DNA of 64,000 nucleotides from Mytilus trossulus (lineage: Eukaryota; Mollusca; Bivalvia; Mytilida; Mytilidae), in contig NC_086378.1 of the NCBI RefSeq assembly GCF_036588685.1, positions 76,835,127 to 76,899,126 on the forward strand, read 5' to 3'. The position numbers and the translations under genes were made by a program. Below the pieces are notes generated by a model, which was given only the letters and a program-made list of their open reading frames with translations, had not been told where the DNA came from and ran no database searches. Each line of letters begins with the position of its first letter. The stretch's first letter is position 1. This document shows, in pieces, positions 1-12,300 of the stretch.

Positions 1-68
1 TTTTGTTTTTAGTGTTTTGTTTTTTGTTGGGGTTTTATTTTGGGGGGGGGGGGGGGGGGAGGGGGTAG

Positions 69-189
69 TCCAAATAATTATGACGTCTTGGAAGGCTATT
101 TTTAATTTACGCCTTGACGCCTTCCTGTCGATGTAGAAGTCAAAGATAAAAAAATATAATAGCCTTTCAAGATGTCATAATTATTTGGA
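69..189. mobile_element. Short palindromic MITE
   Basis: The ends are near-perfect inverted repeats about 38 bp long: TCCAAATAATTATGACGTC on the left and its complement on the right, with about 45 bp between. It lies directly after a G homopolymer (about 42-59). No coding capacity. Confidence 0.6.
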
Positions 190-2720
190 AAAGGAGGGGG
201 GTGTACTCTGATATCATCCAAATCATATCCGTTTTCGTGCCTGTTTAAAGCTTATAAATTGTCAAAATAAACATACATGAATCATTGAAATGTATATATA
301 TATGAAAAGTCCTTCAAACTTTAAAATTTATGATACATGACTGTAGTATGAAATGTCTACTCACCAGACAACATCGTTTTTTCGAAAAAAAATAATTGAA
401 ACCTTGTTCACAAATTCACATATTACAAATAACAGGATCCATTAATGTTGATTTGACCTTATAATCCTTCCTTTTCCTTTGTTCACTTGACCGTTAAACA
501 ATGAGATCGTAATCTTTATTGACATCTTCAGTCTACTAAATCATTCATTGTGTATTTGCAGCGTGTGTAATGTGTGTCCTGTTTGCAGCGTGTACATGCT
601 AATCAGCTTAAATATAACGCACACCAACATAGCAGTATCCTCTCGTTATCATTCCGATTAACACTTTGAGTGTCTCGGCGCCGCATATTGATTGCCATGG
701 AAACGGATTCATATGCTCTAGATTGATTTTAAAATATCGCCGTTTGACAGTTTCGACAACACAATTTATCAAATGGATTTTAGCCAATTATACACGTCAC
801 ATGTTCCCCCATATATTTAGGTTACATTGATTTTAACATCACGATGCTAAAACGCGTCGAAAGGATAACGCACAGAGATATCTATTATATAATTCTTTAG
901 AGGGTTATCAGTCTTTCAACCATTTGTAAACTGGGAACACCCATTCATTTTATAGTAGTATAAATTGCCCGTTGGGCATTGACCTTTCATTGTTATGATA
1001 ATTATGCCTTCGAAAATCTTCAACAAATTAAGGTGAATAAAAGTTATGATTCTAAAAAAAAATGAAAAAGAATGAATTATGTTAAAAGGCAAATGAAACA
1101 AATACATGTAGATTAAACACCCACTTTATTTTACGATCTGAGAAAAAAATGATATTAAGTTCATAAATCCTCCATGGTAATACATGAACCACTTAAAAAA
1201 GGGAGAGAAAAAAAGATATGTATATCCGCAACGCCTTCAGATTGGCCATTTTTTATGTCTTTATTATGAACATATATTAAAAATTCTCTAAATTTGGCAT
1301 CACAAGTCTTAAAAAATTGAGCAGATGCCTCTAACAATCAGATACTGTTAATTATATATTAAGCTTAGAACTTGGTGGAAATTAAATTGAAATTAAACTT
1401 GTATTTTAAAGTCGAAATTTTGACTTTTGTAGGATCTTGTTATATATAAATTAAAATTTTGACTTTAAACATCTTGACATTTCGACTTTTAAAAGGTTAA
1501 ATTTTAAATTTTGTATCTCAAAATTTCAACATTAAACATTAAAGTTAAAATTTTGACTTTCGAAATTTCGAAATTTCTAAGAATTTCAATTTTGACATTA
1601 GTAAAAAGCCGAAAATTTAAAGTCTTTTTAATTGAAGACCAAAAGATCTAAGGACGCATTTTTCTATTCAGTCTTATTGACCAATTTTCCACATTGTTCT
1701 CATGCAAAGACCTCAGAAACTCAGTCACAGTGAATGTGACCAGAACTTTTCTAAAATTAATAAAGCATGTAAGATTCTTATACAGATCATGTAATTTGAT
1801 TGATATCGTAAATATCTTGCTCTGTCATGAGAGGCGTTCTTTGATTTAAAAAAAATCTCCATATTTCAGTCCCTGTCGTCAGCTCGTCGAGGAATCACAT
1901 CTTGTTAAAGTGAAAGAGCTAATTGTTTTGTTAACATAGTTATTAAGGTGATTTTTTTTTATTTGCTTTCGTATTATTTCAACGATTGCGTTTTATTTCT
2001 TTCATTTCGTTTCGTTTATAGCTTTTTCGATTAACTTCGTTTTTTTAATTCTTTGTCCCGTTTCATTTCGTTTCGAACTTGACAGTCACACTTGCTAAAA
2101 TATTAAGTGCTTTTAAACTATATTAAAATATATACAATATGATATATCTTATAATGTAAACTTTGATCACAAGAACATGTTATCTTAAAATTTGTGAAAT
2201 TATTATTAAAGCAAGTCCTTTTTACGATTGGACTACTTAATATTATAAAATTTAATTATCCGGAAGAAATATTAGAGGTAGCCTGTATACATATTGATTA
2301 AGGAAATGTTTATCCGATTGTTTACCTAAAAGTTCTAGACTGGTTCTCTGTCCTTTATCTGTTTGGCTGTGAGACCTGTATGTTGCAAGGGGGAAGTTCT
2401 TATTTATAAGACTGGACACCATATATAATACGTTCGGAGATTATCAGCAGTTGTCATTTTGTTGCCAATATATATCAACAATAAGTTTATGTATCAAATA
2501 GTGTTGATACACTTTTTAACTTTAAGGTTGTTGGTGCACTTGATGCACATGTACATGTAAGCAGTCAAAAAGTTAGACGCAATTACACCTTAGACCATAA
2601 TTCAGGCGAGTATTTGCGTATTCATAGAAGAGACTTGGACTAACGGAAGGGGTACTTATTCTTAAAAATATTGAATAAATTAGTAAAATCAGTATTATTA
2701 CATGTGTTTATCTGAGTTTA
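190..2720. other. Gene-free AT-rich stretch with low-complexity blocks
   Basis: I see no supported gene here. 1370-1640 is a degenerate run of AAATTTTGACTTT-like words. 1965-2075 is rich in TTTCATTTCGTTTCG words. The rest looks like unique AT-rich intergenic DNA. Confidence 0.5.
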
Positions 2721-2733
2721 CCTGTCAAATAAA

Positions 2734-2795
2734 TGCGCGCAAATGTAAACCAAAGCTGCGCGCAAATGTAAACCAAAGCTGCGCGCAAACGTACC
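2734..2795. repeat. 24-bp minisatellite, about 2.6 copies
   Basis: The unit gcgcgcaaatgtaaaccaaa plus 'gct' is repeated head to tail, with one divergent base in the last copy (caaacgtacc). Confidence 0.8.
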
Positions 2796-2889
2796 GATTT
2801 TTCGTCAGTTTGTCCCTAGATAAAAATGTGTACTTGTTCAGAGAAAATGAATGAAGTATACACTTAACGTCTTTAGCCAACAGTTTTCT

Positions 2890-3065
2890 CATTTTGATTT
2901 TTTCAATTTACTGTGTGCTGGTTCATATTCTGGACGTCAGTCTTTGCTCCTTTCTAATACAAACATTGAAGACCCATTGGTTGCCTGCGGCTGTTGTCTG
3001 CTCTATGGTCAGGTTTTTGTCGCTTTGCCGACAAATTCCCCTTTTTTTCTCAATTTCATTATTTA
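2890..3065 (+). repeat. Dispersed mussel repeat, fragment
   Basis: It contains the 'cattgaagacccattgg' and 'ttgtctgctctatggtcagg' words that recur at 29745-29850 and, inverted, at 59480-59580. The overlapping small reading frames are a by-product. Confidence 0.55.
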
Positions 3066-3960
3066 CAATGACATTTCCGCACCATAAAGTATGACAAATG
3101 TCATGAAAACCATCTATCGGACTACTTATTTCTGAATATACGTTACAGTTCCCAAAACCTTAATATATAATATATACAATGGAAATAAGAGTGCACTCAG
3201 CTTTACTGATATCTAAGGTTCCATATACATATTATAATTATATATAACATCTTTCTTTTGATAGTGCCAGTGGAATTTAACTTTGTTATTTCGGATGGTA
3301 GTTTATACTGGCATCTTAATTCTCATAAACGTTTGGTACATACGGATGAGAATTTGAAACTTGCAATAAAGTTGTCTATTTGTTCATTGACGGCTTTTGT
3401 TCTAGCTTAAACTTTAGTATTTTTACGATGGTAAGCTTTCTGACATGTTTAATAGGGATCGACCTTTTTAAGAAATAGAAAAAAATTAAGTTTTAATCCT
3501 ATAATGAGAAGATTTTCAAGGCTTTTTCCATTGGAGCCTATGTTAAACTTTAGACCAATAATAATAGAGTCTAATGGATCCCCTGACCTTCACCTATATA
3601 TATCACCTAAATCTCCACAAAACGGCTTTAGTCCAGATCTGTTGTAATAGTCAATTATTGGTTTTTTTTCTGATTCTGACTTTTGAAACCGGTATACAAA
3701 GTCACTAATACTGTTTGTATACAAACAAGATAAATGTTCTAAAATATATTCTTCAGTTTGGCGAATCTAGAAAAGAAACTGACTCGTTATTTACTGTTAT
3801 ACTGTTTCATATGGCGTTTTTAATAGGTTTTTTTTCATACACCTTAACAGACTTATCTGTTGCGTTCAATTCTTGAATCTGAACGACATCTAATGATGAA
3901 TAAGCTACTGTTTTTAATAGCCAACAGGAGTTGATGTTTATCCACAAAATTAAGCTACTA
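3066..3960. other. Gene-free stretch
   Basis: AT-rich, with no long frames, no clear splice-flanked exon and no repeat I can place. Confidence 0.4.
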
Positions 3961-4620
3961 ACATGCTACGTTCTGGAGCATTACCTATACCAATAACTTT
4001 CCCCGGAATAATCTGCTTGACACACGGCGGAATAACTGTTATCTCTGACGCAGCAACCCGACAACATCGCACACCTTGTGTATCTAATACTGCACAAAAT
4101 ATCTGTTCTTTGTTTTAAAACAGTCATTGTATTGTTAGTCACATCAATGCAACACATATTTTGTTTCGTGAAGTCATAACCGATAATACAGTCTATATCT
4201 TCCTCAATATCAGCTACCCACACATCATGTGTGAACAGTGTTCTCCTAATTTCAATGTTCATTTTGCCTATTTCTCTAATTGTAAGCGGTTTACCATCGG
4301 CAAGTTTCATGTTTGTTTGTGTTGGACGCAACACCACTTTGGTTCTATCGGACAGAGAATCGTATACATTTTCGTTCAAAATTTTCATATTTGCAAATGT
4401 ATCTACTAAACATTAACCATTTGTACCTTGAAATTTACCAGAAATATACATTTCTCTATCGCCACTCGCTATATGAACGCCTTTTATTCTGTCTTTTAGT
4501 TGATAATTTGTGTTATTTTTGTCATTTCGTCTTATATGACTTGTCTCGCCACAAGTCCACCATCCTCTTTCCCCCGGCTGGTATGTATTGTTGTTGAATA
4601 CGCGTCTCTGTTGATCTTAG
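3960..4620 (-). pseudogene. Decayed LTR-retrotransposon Gag-Pol fragment (zinc knuckle plus aspartic protease)
   Basis: On the minus strand the frame reads, in order: a damaged CCHC-like knuckle (TCGETSHIRRN, first and last Cys lost); an oligo-Lys/Asn spacer; ISGKFQGTN; an in-frame stop; then CLVDTFAN, a damaged protease active-site region (the usual DTGA is altered). This is followed by about 100 residues resembling retropepsin-like folds (LRPTQTNMKLADGKPLTIREIG ... DCIIGYDF). The stop, the altered active site and the missing reverse transcriptase mark it as a dead fragment of a Ty3/gypsy-type element, not a host gene. The assignment is from motif order only. Confidence 0.6.
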
Positions 4621-5170
4621 TCCTAATTCCGATTGGAGATCGATCTTTCCCATTTACATTGGACCAAAGATCGGTCTTAAATGAATCGATCTCAGTTAAG
4701 ATCGATCTTCTTTGCTAATGTAAACGGGGTCTAACTGTGATTTTCAATAATTCATCAAAGTCTAAAGCCAAAAAATTCGGAGAAAAAAAAATAGCGGAAA
4801 GGAAACGAAACTTAAATCTGTAACTCATCATGGTTAACTCACATACTAAAGATCAACCCAATATTTGAAAGCTTTTAGGAAAAAAGTCCTTATAATGGTT
4901 TGCTGTGGAATGACGGAATACATGAATTACGGACTGACAGAATGACGGAATGAGGGACAACTATATGGCACCGAAAACTTTATAGAGATGATTTCAGCTT
5001 TCCAATTGTGAACTTTCCATTTCTAAATAGCAGCATTGCAGCATTGCAGCAGCATCTGCATACGGGGTATATATCTCCCAATTGATACGTTATTCCCGTG
5101 CTTGCATTTTCTATCATGATTTTCTTGATAGAGGGTTACTGCTCACAAGGAAGCTATTAAACCAAGAGTT
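4621..5170. other. Gene-free stretch
   Basis: 4620-4735 is rich in GATCGATCTT words, possibly the edge of the retrotransposon fragment's element. The rest is AT-rich without a recognisable feature. Confidence 0.35.
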
Positions 5171-5179
5171 CCAAATAAT

Positions 5180-5600
5180 GAAGTTGAAATCATCCCATCA
5201 TGCGGACAAATGATATCGGATATGTTCCTTACGTCGTAACTACAATACCCTTCCCTTTCATGAATGTGACCTACCGTATTAGACTATTTACCGGATTTGT
5301 AATCACATAAGCAACATTACGGGTGCCACATATGGAGCAGGATCTGCTTACCATTCCGGAGCACCTGAGATCACCCCTAGTTTTTGGTGGGGTTCGTGTT
5401 GTTTATGCTTTAGTTTTCTATGTTGTGTCATATGTACTATTGTTTTTCTGTTTGTCTTTTTCATTTTTAGCCATGACGTTGTCAGTTTGTTTTAAATTTA
5501 TGAGTTTGACTGTCCCTTTGGTATCTTTCGTCCCTCTTCTCTCTCTTTTATATTCAATGGTACTGTATTCCTGTCATATAATGTTGTCATTTTAGCGGTA
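5180..5600 (+). repeat. Dispersed repeat with a conserved short frame (copy 1)
   Basis: It contains the 'gtgccacatatggagcagg' block and a frame reading PEHLRSPLVFGGVRVV, followed by 'tgactgtccctttggtatc'. Close copies lie at 24430-24650 (inverted) and 25180-25405 (direct), with a diverged copy near 50010-50215. The same peptide in non-allelic copies shows a repeat family rather than a gene. Confidence 0.65.
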
Positions 5601-5879
5601 CTTTTATAATTGTATTATAAGTAGGAGGTTTGGCTAGCCGTCAAATTAGGTTCAATCCACCATTTGTTTTTTCTTCAAATGTCTTGTACAAAGTCAAAAA
5701 TATTGCAGTTGTTATAACATAGTCAATTTCTATATATATGTAGGTGTTTATTTTTGAAGCAGTTCATTGTTTTTGATGTTCCATTTTTTCTCTAAATTGG
5801 TGTGCTATCCTCAGTTTTGTTTTGTGACCCGGATTTGCATCAGATAGCTCGATTACTGACTATTGAACAACGCTATACT

Positions 5880-6640
5880 ACTATTGCCTTTATTTGGCAT
5901 CTTTCATCTTTTTTTTAAATTTACAAACTAATTTCCCAGTTATCTGCACGGTGTTGCATTTTTATAAAAGAGTATTGCATGGTTTGCACGGTACTGGCGA
6001 GTGAGGATTTGTTACTCAAACGGAGGACAACTCCTGCTTCATATTTTATATTCATATCTTCTGCTAAGTTTAGCATGCATGTATATCAGTGGCAGTCATA
6101 TCTCTAATATATTCTATTTGTTTGCCGTTTTTTTCCTACTATGAATCGTTTATAAATGTTTCTACTTTACTACTTTAGGTTGTTGTGTATAGATTTATAT
6201 CTAAACTTTTTTTTTGTAAACCAACGTTGACAGTTGCATGCTGATCTATAAATGTAACTATATGAATGTCGTTTGCTATGAGGTTGAAATCTGTACTGTA
6301 GCCGATCTAGACAGTTAAACGGGAATATCATTTTTTCTTACTTGAACCCCCCTCAAATAACTATTTAAAATGTCATAGTTATAGTTCTTGTTTTAATATG
6401 AAATCAAACTAGTTCTCCTTTGTTATATACCGTTTTAGTTACAGGAATAAGAAAAACACGAATCACAAATAACTATAAAATGTATAATGAATCAAACTAT
6501 CATATATATAAACAAAATATTACACTTGTTACTTGAAAGATGTAAAGTACTAAAAGATGTTTCAGTCAGACAATTTCGTTATACTGCATATTAACTCATA
6601 TGCAGTAAAACGAAGTCAGAGATCAATATTTTAAGATATC
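5880..6640 (+). repeat. Locally duplicated block, copy A
   Basis: It aligns with 7360-8330 through shared words in the same order: 'cccagttatctgca', 'tttgttactcaaacgg', 'atgaatcgtttataaat', 'ctgatctataaatgta', 'atcaaactagttctccttt'. Divergence is considerable. No gene is seen inside. Confidence 0.6.
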
Positions 6641-6779
6641 TATTAGTAATCAGAGGTGGAGAATATAAACAGCTTATACTGTAAAAAAAATGCTATCAAA
6701 GACCTCGGTATGAAAAACATTTCAAACATTAAAACAGGCAATAATATTCTTAGAATTAATAAAAAAAAAATACTAAAGA

Positions 6780-7000
6780 AAAAACAAAGGTTGTTCTACC
6801 TCAGGAATGATTACCTTAGTTGTATTTGGCAAAATTTTAAGGAATTTTGGCCGGTCCTAAATGCTCTTCAACTTCTTACTTTATTTAGCCTTTTTTTTTT
6901 TAACTTTTTGGGATTCGAGCGTCACTGATGAGTCTTTTGTAGATGAAACGTGCGTCTGGCGCAAATTCAAAACTTAATCCTGGTATCTATGATGAGTTTA
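6780..7000 (+). repeat. Dispersed mussel repeat 'gagcgtcactgatgagtc', copy 1
   Basis: It shares 'ttctacctcagga', 'tgtatttggcaaaa', 'atgctcttcaacttc', 'gagcgtcactgatgagtc' and 'ttttgtagatgaaacg' with 52885-53090. A partial tail (tcctggtacttttgataact) is at about 16990. Confidence 0.65.
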
Positions 7001-7359
7001 TATACATCTAAAATTATCGGAGACAGTTAGACACATGTCCCTGGTTATACTAGTAATTGTATCATTGACGATCATACGGGATCTTCTAATATTTATATTT
7101 TTCAATAAATCTTACGTCAGTGTCTCAATTCTTATTGTCGTTTTAGTATTGAAGATTCTATTATTTCATTTTCATAATTTCTTAACTGCAAAGATAATTA
7201 ACAACTAAAAACAACTACAGAAAAATTGATATCGCTGTTGTTGCTAGTTAAAATTTCCTTGCCAAAAAAATGTTGTAATGTTGTGAGTGATACATTTAAT
7301 TGTTTTTGTACTATACACTGTTATTGTCAAAATTCGTGTTTTCGCCATGGCGTTGTCAG

Positions 7360-8330
7360 TTCGACTTATGAGTTTTCATGTTCCTTTTGCATCTTTCATC
7401 TTCCTATAGGTTTGATTTTAATTGACAAGCTAAATTCCTAGTTATCTGCAAATTACAATATGCCAATCTAGGATTCATTTAGTTTCTGTCTCCTCATTTG
7501 AAAATTCAATTCTTATAAAAAAAAAAAAAAAAAAAAGGCGATGTGGTATGATTGCCATTGAGACAACTCTCCACAAAAGACCAAAATGACACAGAAATTA
7601 ACCACTATAGGTCACCTTACGGCCTTCAACAATGAGCAAAGCCCATACCGCATAGTCAGCTATAACAAACATCCGAAATGACAATGTAAAACAATTCAAA
7701 CGAGAAAAGTAACAACCTTATTTATTAGTACTTTTACAAGCCTTAAGGATTGTTATATATACCATAAGTATCGCACTCACATATGAGAGGTTTTGTTACT
7801 CAAACGGCTGACCAATTCTGCTCTATATCAACGTGCATATCTAAGCTTGCCTATCGATAATATATTCTATTTCTATGCCTTTGGTTTTTCTTAGAATGAA
7901 TCGTTTATAAATATGACTACTATAGTATTTATAGGTTATTGTGTATAGACTATCTTAACTAATTTTTCGTAACCAGACGTTAAAAGTTGAATTCTGATCT
8001 ATAAATGTACCTATAAACATGTATTATGCAAGTAGGTTTCTTGTTGTAGCAAATCTAGTCTATTAAACTGGAACCACTATTTTCTAACTGGAACACCATC
8101 AAAAAACCTTTTTGATGTTATAGTTATTGTTATAGTTTTTATATCAAATCAAACTAATTCTCCTTTTAATGTACCTTAAGGTTAAGAAATCATCAAACAA
8201 TAAAGAATAGCTGACTGCAACGAATCAAACTTGCACACATATATAAAAGTAAACGCGTGTTACAAGAAGGGAGCAAGGTTCTTGAGCTGCTTACGTCAGT
8301 CAGTGTCAATAATTCAAATATATTAAACAT
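7360..8330 (+). repeat. Locally duplicated block, copy B, interrupted by an inserted element
   Basis: The partner of 5880-6640. It carries the 7515-7735 repeat insertion, which copy A lacks. A poly(A) run (7517-7537) marks the left edge of the insertion. Confidence 0.55.
7515..7735 (+). mobile_element. Mussel 'gatgtggtatgattgcca' element, copy 1
   Basis: It begins with an A-run and 'gatgtggtatgattgcca', then 'gagacaactctccacaaaag', 'ggtcaccttacggccttcaa', 'catagtcagctataa' and 'caaacgagaaaa'. The same order is found at 8420-8900, 21375-21545 and 26440-26800, and shorter pieces at 38555, 46640, 55345, 58199, 58510 and 63247. No coding capacity; non-autonomous. The class is not determined. Confidence 0.7.
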
Positions 8331-8419
8331 TTTGGTATAGGCTGATGTTCATTGTTAGCCAATTCCTTTAATTCCGTACCTTTTAATTCCACTTTTCTTT
8401 GAAAAGACCTATTGTATAA

Positions 8420-8905
8420 AAAAGAAGATGAAGTATGATTGCCAATGAGACAACTATCCACAAAAGACCAAAATGACACAAACATTAACAACTATAGGTC
8501 ACCGTACGGCCTTCAACAATGAGCAAAGCCCATACCGCATCGTCAGCTATAAAATGCCCCGAAATGACAATTTAAACCTATTCAAACGAGAAAACTAACG
8601 GCCTAATTTATGTTAAAAAAAAATGAACGAAAAACAAATAAGGAACACATAAACAAACGACAACCACTGAATTACAGACACCTGACTTGGGACAGGCACA
8701 TACATAAATAATGTGGTGGGTTTAACATGTAAGCGGGATCCCAACCCTCCCCCTAACCTGGGACAGTGGTATAACAGTACAACATAAGAACGAACTATAA
8801 AAATCAGTTGAAAAAGGCTTAACTCATCAGATAGACAAAAAATACAAGTGGACGTGGCCGGGTACTTATACATCCCGACACAAAAAGACATAATGAACAG
8901 ATCTG
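8420..8905 (+). mobile_element. Mussel 'gatgtggtatgattgcca' element, long copy
   Basis: Same block order as the 7515 copy, extended by 'ttgggacaggcacatacat', 'gtggtgggtttaacatg', 'cccaaccctccccctaacc' and 'gacagtggtataacagtac'. It is flanked on both sides by 'gaaaagacctattg' / 'ggaaagacctattg' words, suggesting insertion into an older repeat. Confidence 0.65.
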
Positions 8906-9363
8906 AAAGTACTCGCAGTTATCTGACAGCTAGTTCAAAGCCACTTACAACACACAAAAAAATCATGCCTCTAAGACTAAACAATCAATCCGTACACATC
9001 CAACATACAATGGATTTAGTGTAAAGACGTCATGAACAGCCAGAGAAAAACATGATCTTGTGTATTTGTTCTAAATATTATTTTTATGTCTTTCCACTCC
9101 ACTTCTGTGGAAAGACCTATTGAATTTGATCTTACCCGTAGAAAGACTTTTTTGTTTTTGTTCTGATTATTAGGTGTTTCCACTTTTCCTTAAAAAAAAT
9201 ACCCATTGCTTTTGTTCTTATTATTTTTTTTTCTTCCTCCTAATTTAATCTTTCCATCCCCTGTATTATGGTTTCCAAATATGTCGATTAGATTTTTGGT
9301 AGATGATATCGTACACTTTTGATATACACTTTTGAAACTGACACCGTGAAACAAAAAACATTT

Positions 9364-12300
9364 TTACTTTGTAAGAGTTATCTCCCCGAACACTGTTTGT
9401 CTTGTGTATATACTTCTCATTCGCAACCGTAAAAGATTATGATATATTTATTTATATATATCCTAAGAATGTATTGATTAATTTGACCGAAGCCATAAGG
9501 AGATTCAATGTGAAAGTTATTTCCCCTATGCGTTTGAATTAAGTGATATGCATGTGAAACGGGTAAACAATAAGTGATAGCGATATAGGGTCTTTTGATT
9601 TGCGGTCCTTGGTCCAAAAAAAAATGGAAAATTAGGTCAAAGTCAAAGGTCAAGGTAATATTCTAAATTTAGATTTGGGCCTATTTTTACTTCAATTCAA
9701 AACCGTATAAGATATGATTATCGACAACATATTTTTACTTTATTGTTATTTGTTGCATGTCATTATAAAGACATTTTGTTTGAAAGGGCACGCTTACATC
9801 AAATTGAAGTTTCCTCCCCTTTATATTTAGAATATTGCATATGGTGATATAACTCATTAACCATTTATGATTAAGATCTCGGGTCTTCTTATTTGAGGTC
9901 TTTGGTTTATGATCTTGAAATTGAGCTCAAGGTCATTTGCAAATTTGACGTTTTAAATTTTGACCTGTGCTTTTAAGTAATATGTATACATGATAAAGTC
10001 ATGGGACGTTTTGTATTATCATATGATGTTTAAAAGCCAACCGGCAGGGACCATGTGTAAACAGAAAGTAGCCATTTTTATTACATATATAATGTAAGAG
10101 TATATATAAAACCCTCAAAAAACATTTTATTTTGAAATCAGTGTCAAGTTAACGATCAAATAATACCGGAACTGTCAGTTTTCAAACACGAAGTCGCAAA
10201 ATATCTCCATTATACATTTTGTTTTTGTTTAGAAACCAAATTTGTTGGACTTAGTATTCAATAAGCCATCATTTGAAGCTGACATGACATTTTAAACCGA
10301 ATTTAAATATTCTTATATCAAAATTGATCTTTCCTGGCTGAAAGATCTTGTTCAGAGAACAATTGTTTTTTTTCTTTTTTCAGGTAAACCAGAAGTGAAA
10401 GAGACATATGGTATTTTAATTTGAGGTCCTCATTTAAAATAAATAGGTCAAGGTCATAATCAATAATGATAAAATTATGATTTTGGCTTATTTTCACCTC
10501 AAACACCATTATAGATTCGTTTTAGATTTTGACCTCTGCTTAAAATGCATAACTATACATGATAAAGCCATGGGACTTTTTGCATTAGGTTGCAAGCAAC
10601 TTGACCATGTAAACCAACTGGAAGTTACATTGTGTAAACCAAAAGTAGCTAGGTTTTGTTCTTATTTGATATAAGAGTTTATTGAACCATATATTTTTTT
10701 GAATCAATGTCAAGCAAACTATCAAATCATACCGGAATTAAACTTTATAAACCCGGAAATCACATATTATCTCCTTTATTCAGAAAAAGAACATTGAAAC
10801 CACAAATGTTTTCGGATCAGCGTATTTATAAGCTTTCATTTGACAATGGAAATGACATTTTAAACCGAACTTTAATAGTTTCATATCCTAATAGATCTTT
10901 GTGGAAAGACCTTTTCTTCCGGATTTTTTTCTTCTTTCAGGACATTTTTGTTTCTCAATATGTCACTTAAATATTTCTTTAATAGTACCATACAGTTTAT
11001 GCGCTTTTAATTTTTCACCCTGCTAGCCAAACTATTTACTTTGTAAGAGTTATCTCCCCGAACACTGTTTGTCTTGTGTATATACTTCTCATTCGCAACC
11101 GTAAAAGATTATGACATATTTATTTATATATATCCTAAGAATGTATTGATTAATTTGACCGAAGCCATAAGGAGATTCAATGTGAAAGTTATTTCCCCTA
11201 TGCGTTTGAATTAAGTGATATGCATGTGAAACGGGTAAACAATAAGTGATAGCGATATAGGGTCTTTTGATTTGCGGTCCTTGGTCCAAAAAAAATAGAA
11301 AATGAGGTCAAAGTCAAAGGTCAAGGTCATATTCTAAATTATGATTTGGGCCTATTTTTACTTCAATTCAAAACCGTGTAAGATATGATTATCGACAAAA
11401 TGGTATTTGTTGCATGTCATTATAAAGACATTTTGTTTGAAAGGGCACGCTTACATCAAATTGAAGTTTCCTCCCCTTTATATTTAGAATATTGCATATG
11501 GTGATATAACTCATTAACCATTTATGATTAAGATCTCGGGTCTTCTTATTTGAGGTCTTTGGTTAATGATCTTGAAATTGAGCTCAAGGTCATTTGCAAA
11601 TTTGACGTTTTAAATTTTGACCTGTGCTTTTAAGTAATATGTATACATGATGAAGTCATGGGACGTTTTGTATTATCATATGATGTTTAAAAGCCAACCG
11701 GCAGGGACCATGTGTTAACAGGAAGTAGCCATTTTTATTACATATATAATGTAAGAGTTTATATAAAACCCTCAAAAAACATTTTATTTTGAAATCAGTG
11801 TCAAGTTAACGATCAAATAATACCGGAACTGTCAGTTTTCAAACACGAAGTCGCAAAATATCTCCATTATACATTTTGTTTTTGTTTAGAAACCAAATTT
11901 GTTGGACTTAGTATTCAATAAGCCATCATTTGAAGCTGACATGACATTTTAAACCGAATTTAAATATTCTTATATCAAAATTGATCTTTCCTGGCTGAAA
12001 GATCTTGTTCAGAGAACAATTGTTTTTTTTCTTTTTTCAGGTAAACCAGAAGTGAAAGAGACATATGGTATTTTAATTTGAGGTCCTCATTTAAAAAAAA
12101 TAGGTCAAGGTCATAATCAATAATGATAAAATTTTGATTTTGGCTTATTTTCACCTCAAACACCATTATAGATTCGTTTTAGATTTTGACCTCTGCTTAA
12201 AATGCGCATAACTATACATGATAAAGCCATGGGACTTTTTGCATTAGGTTGCAAGCAACTTGACCATGTAAACCAACTGGAAGTTGCATTGTGTAAACCA

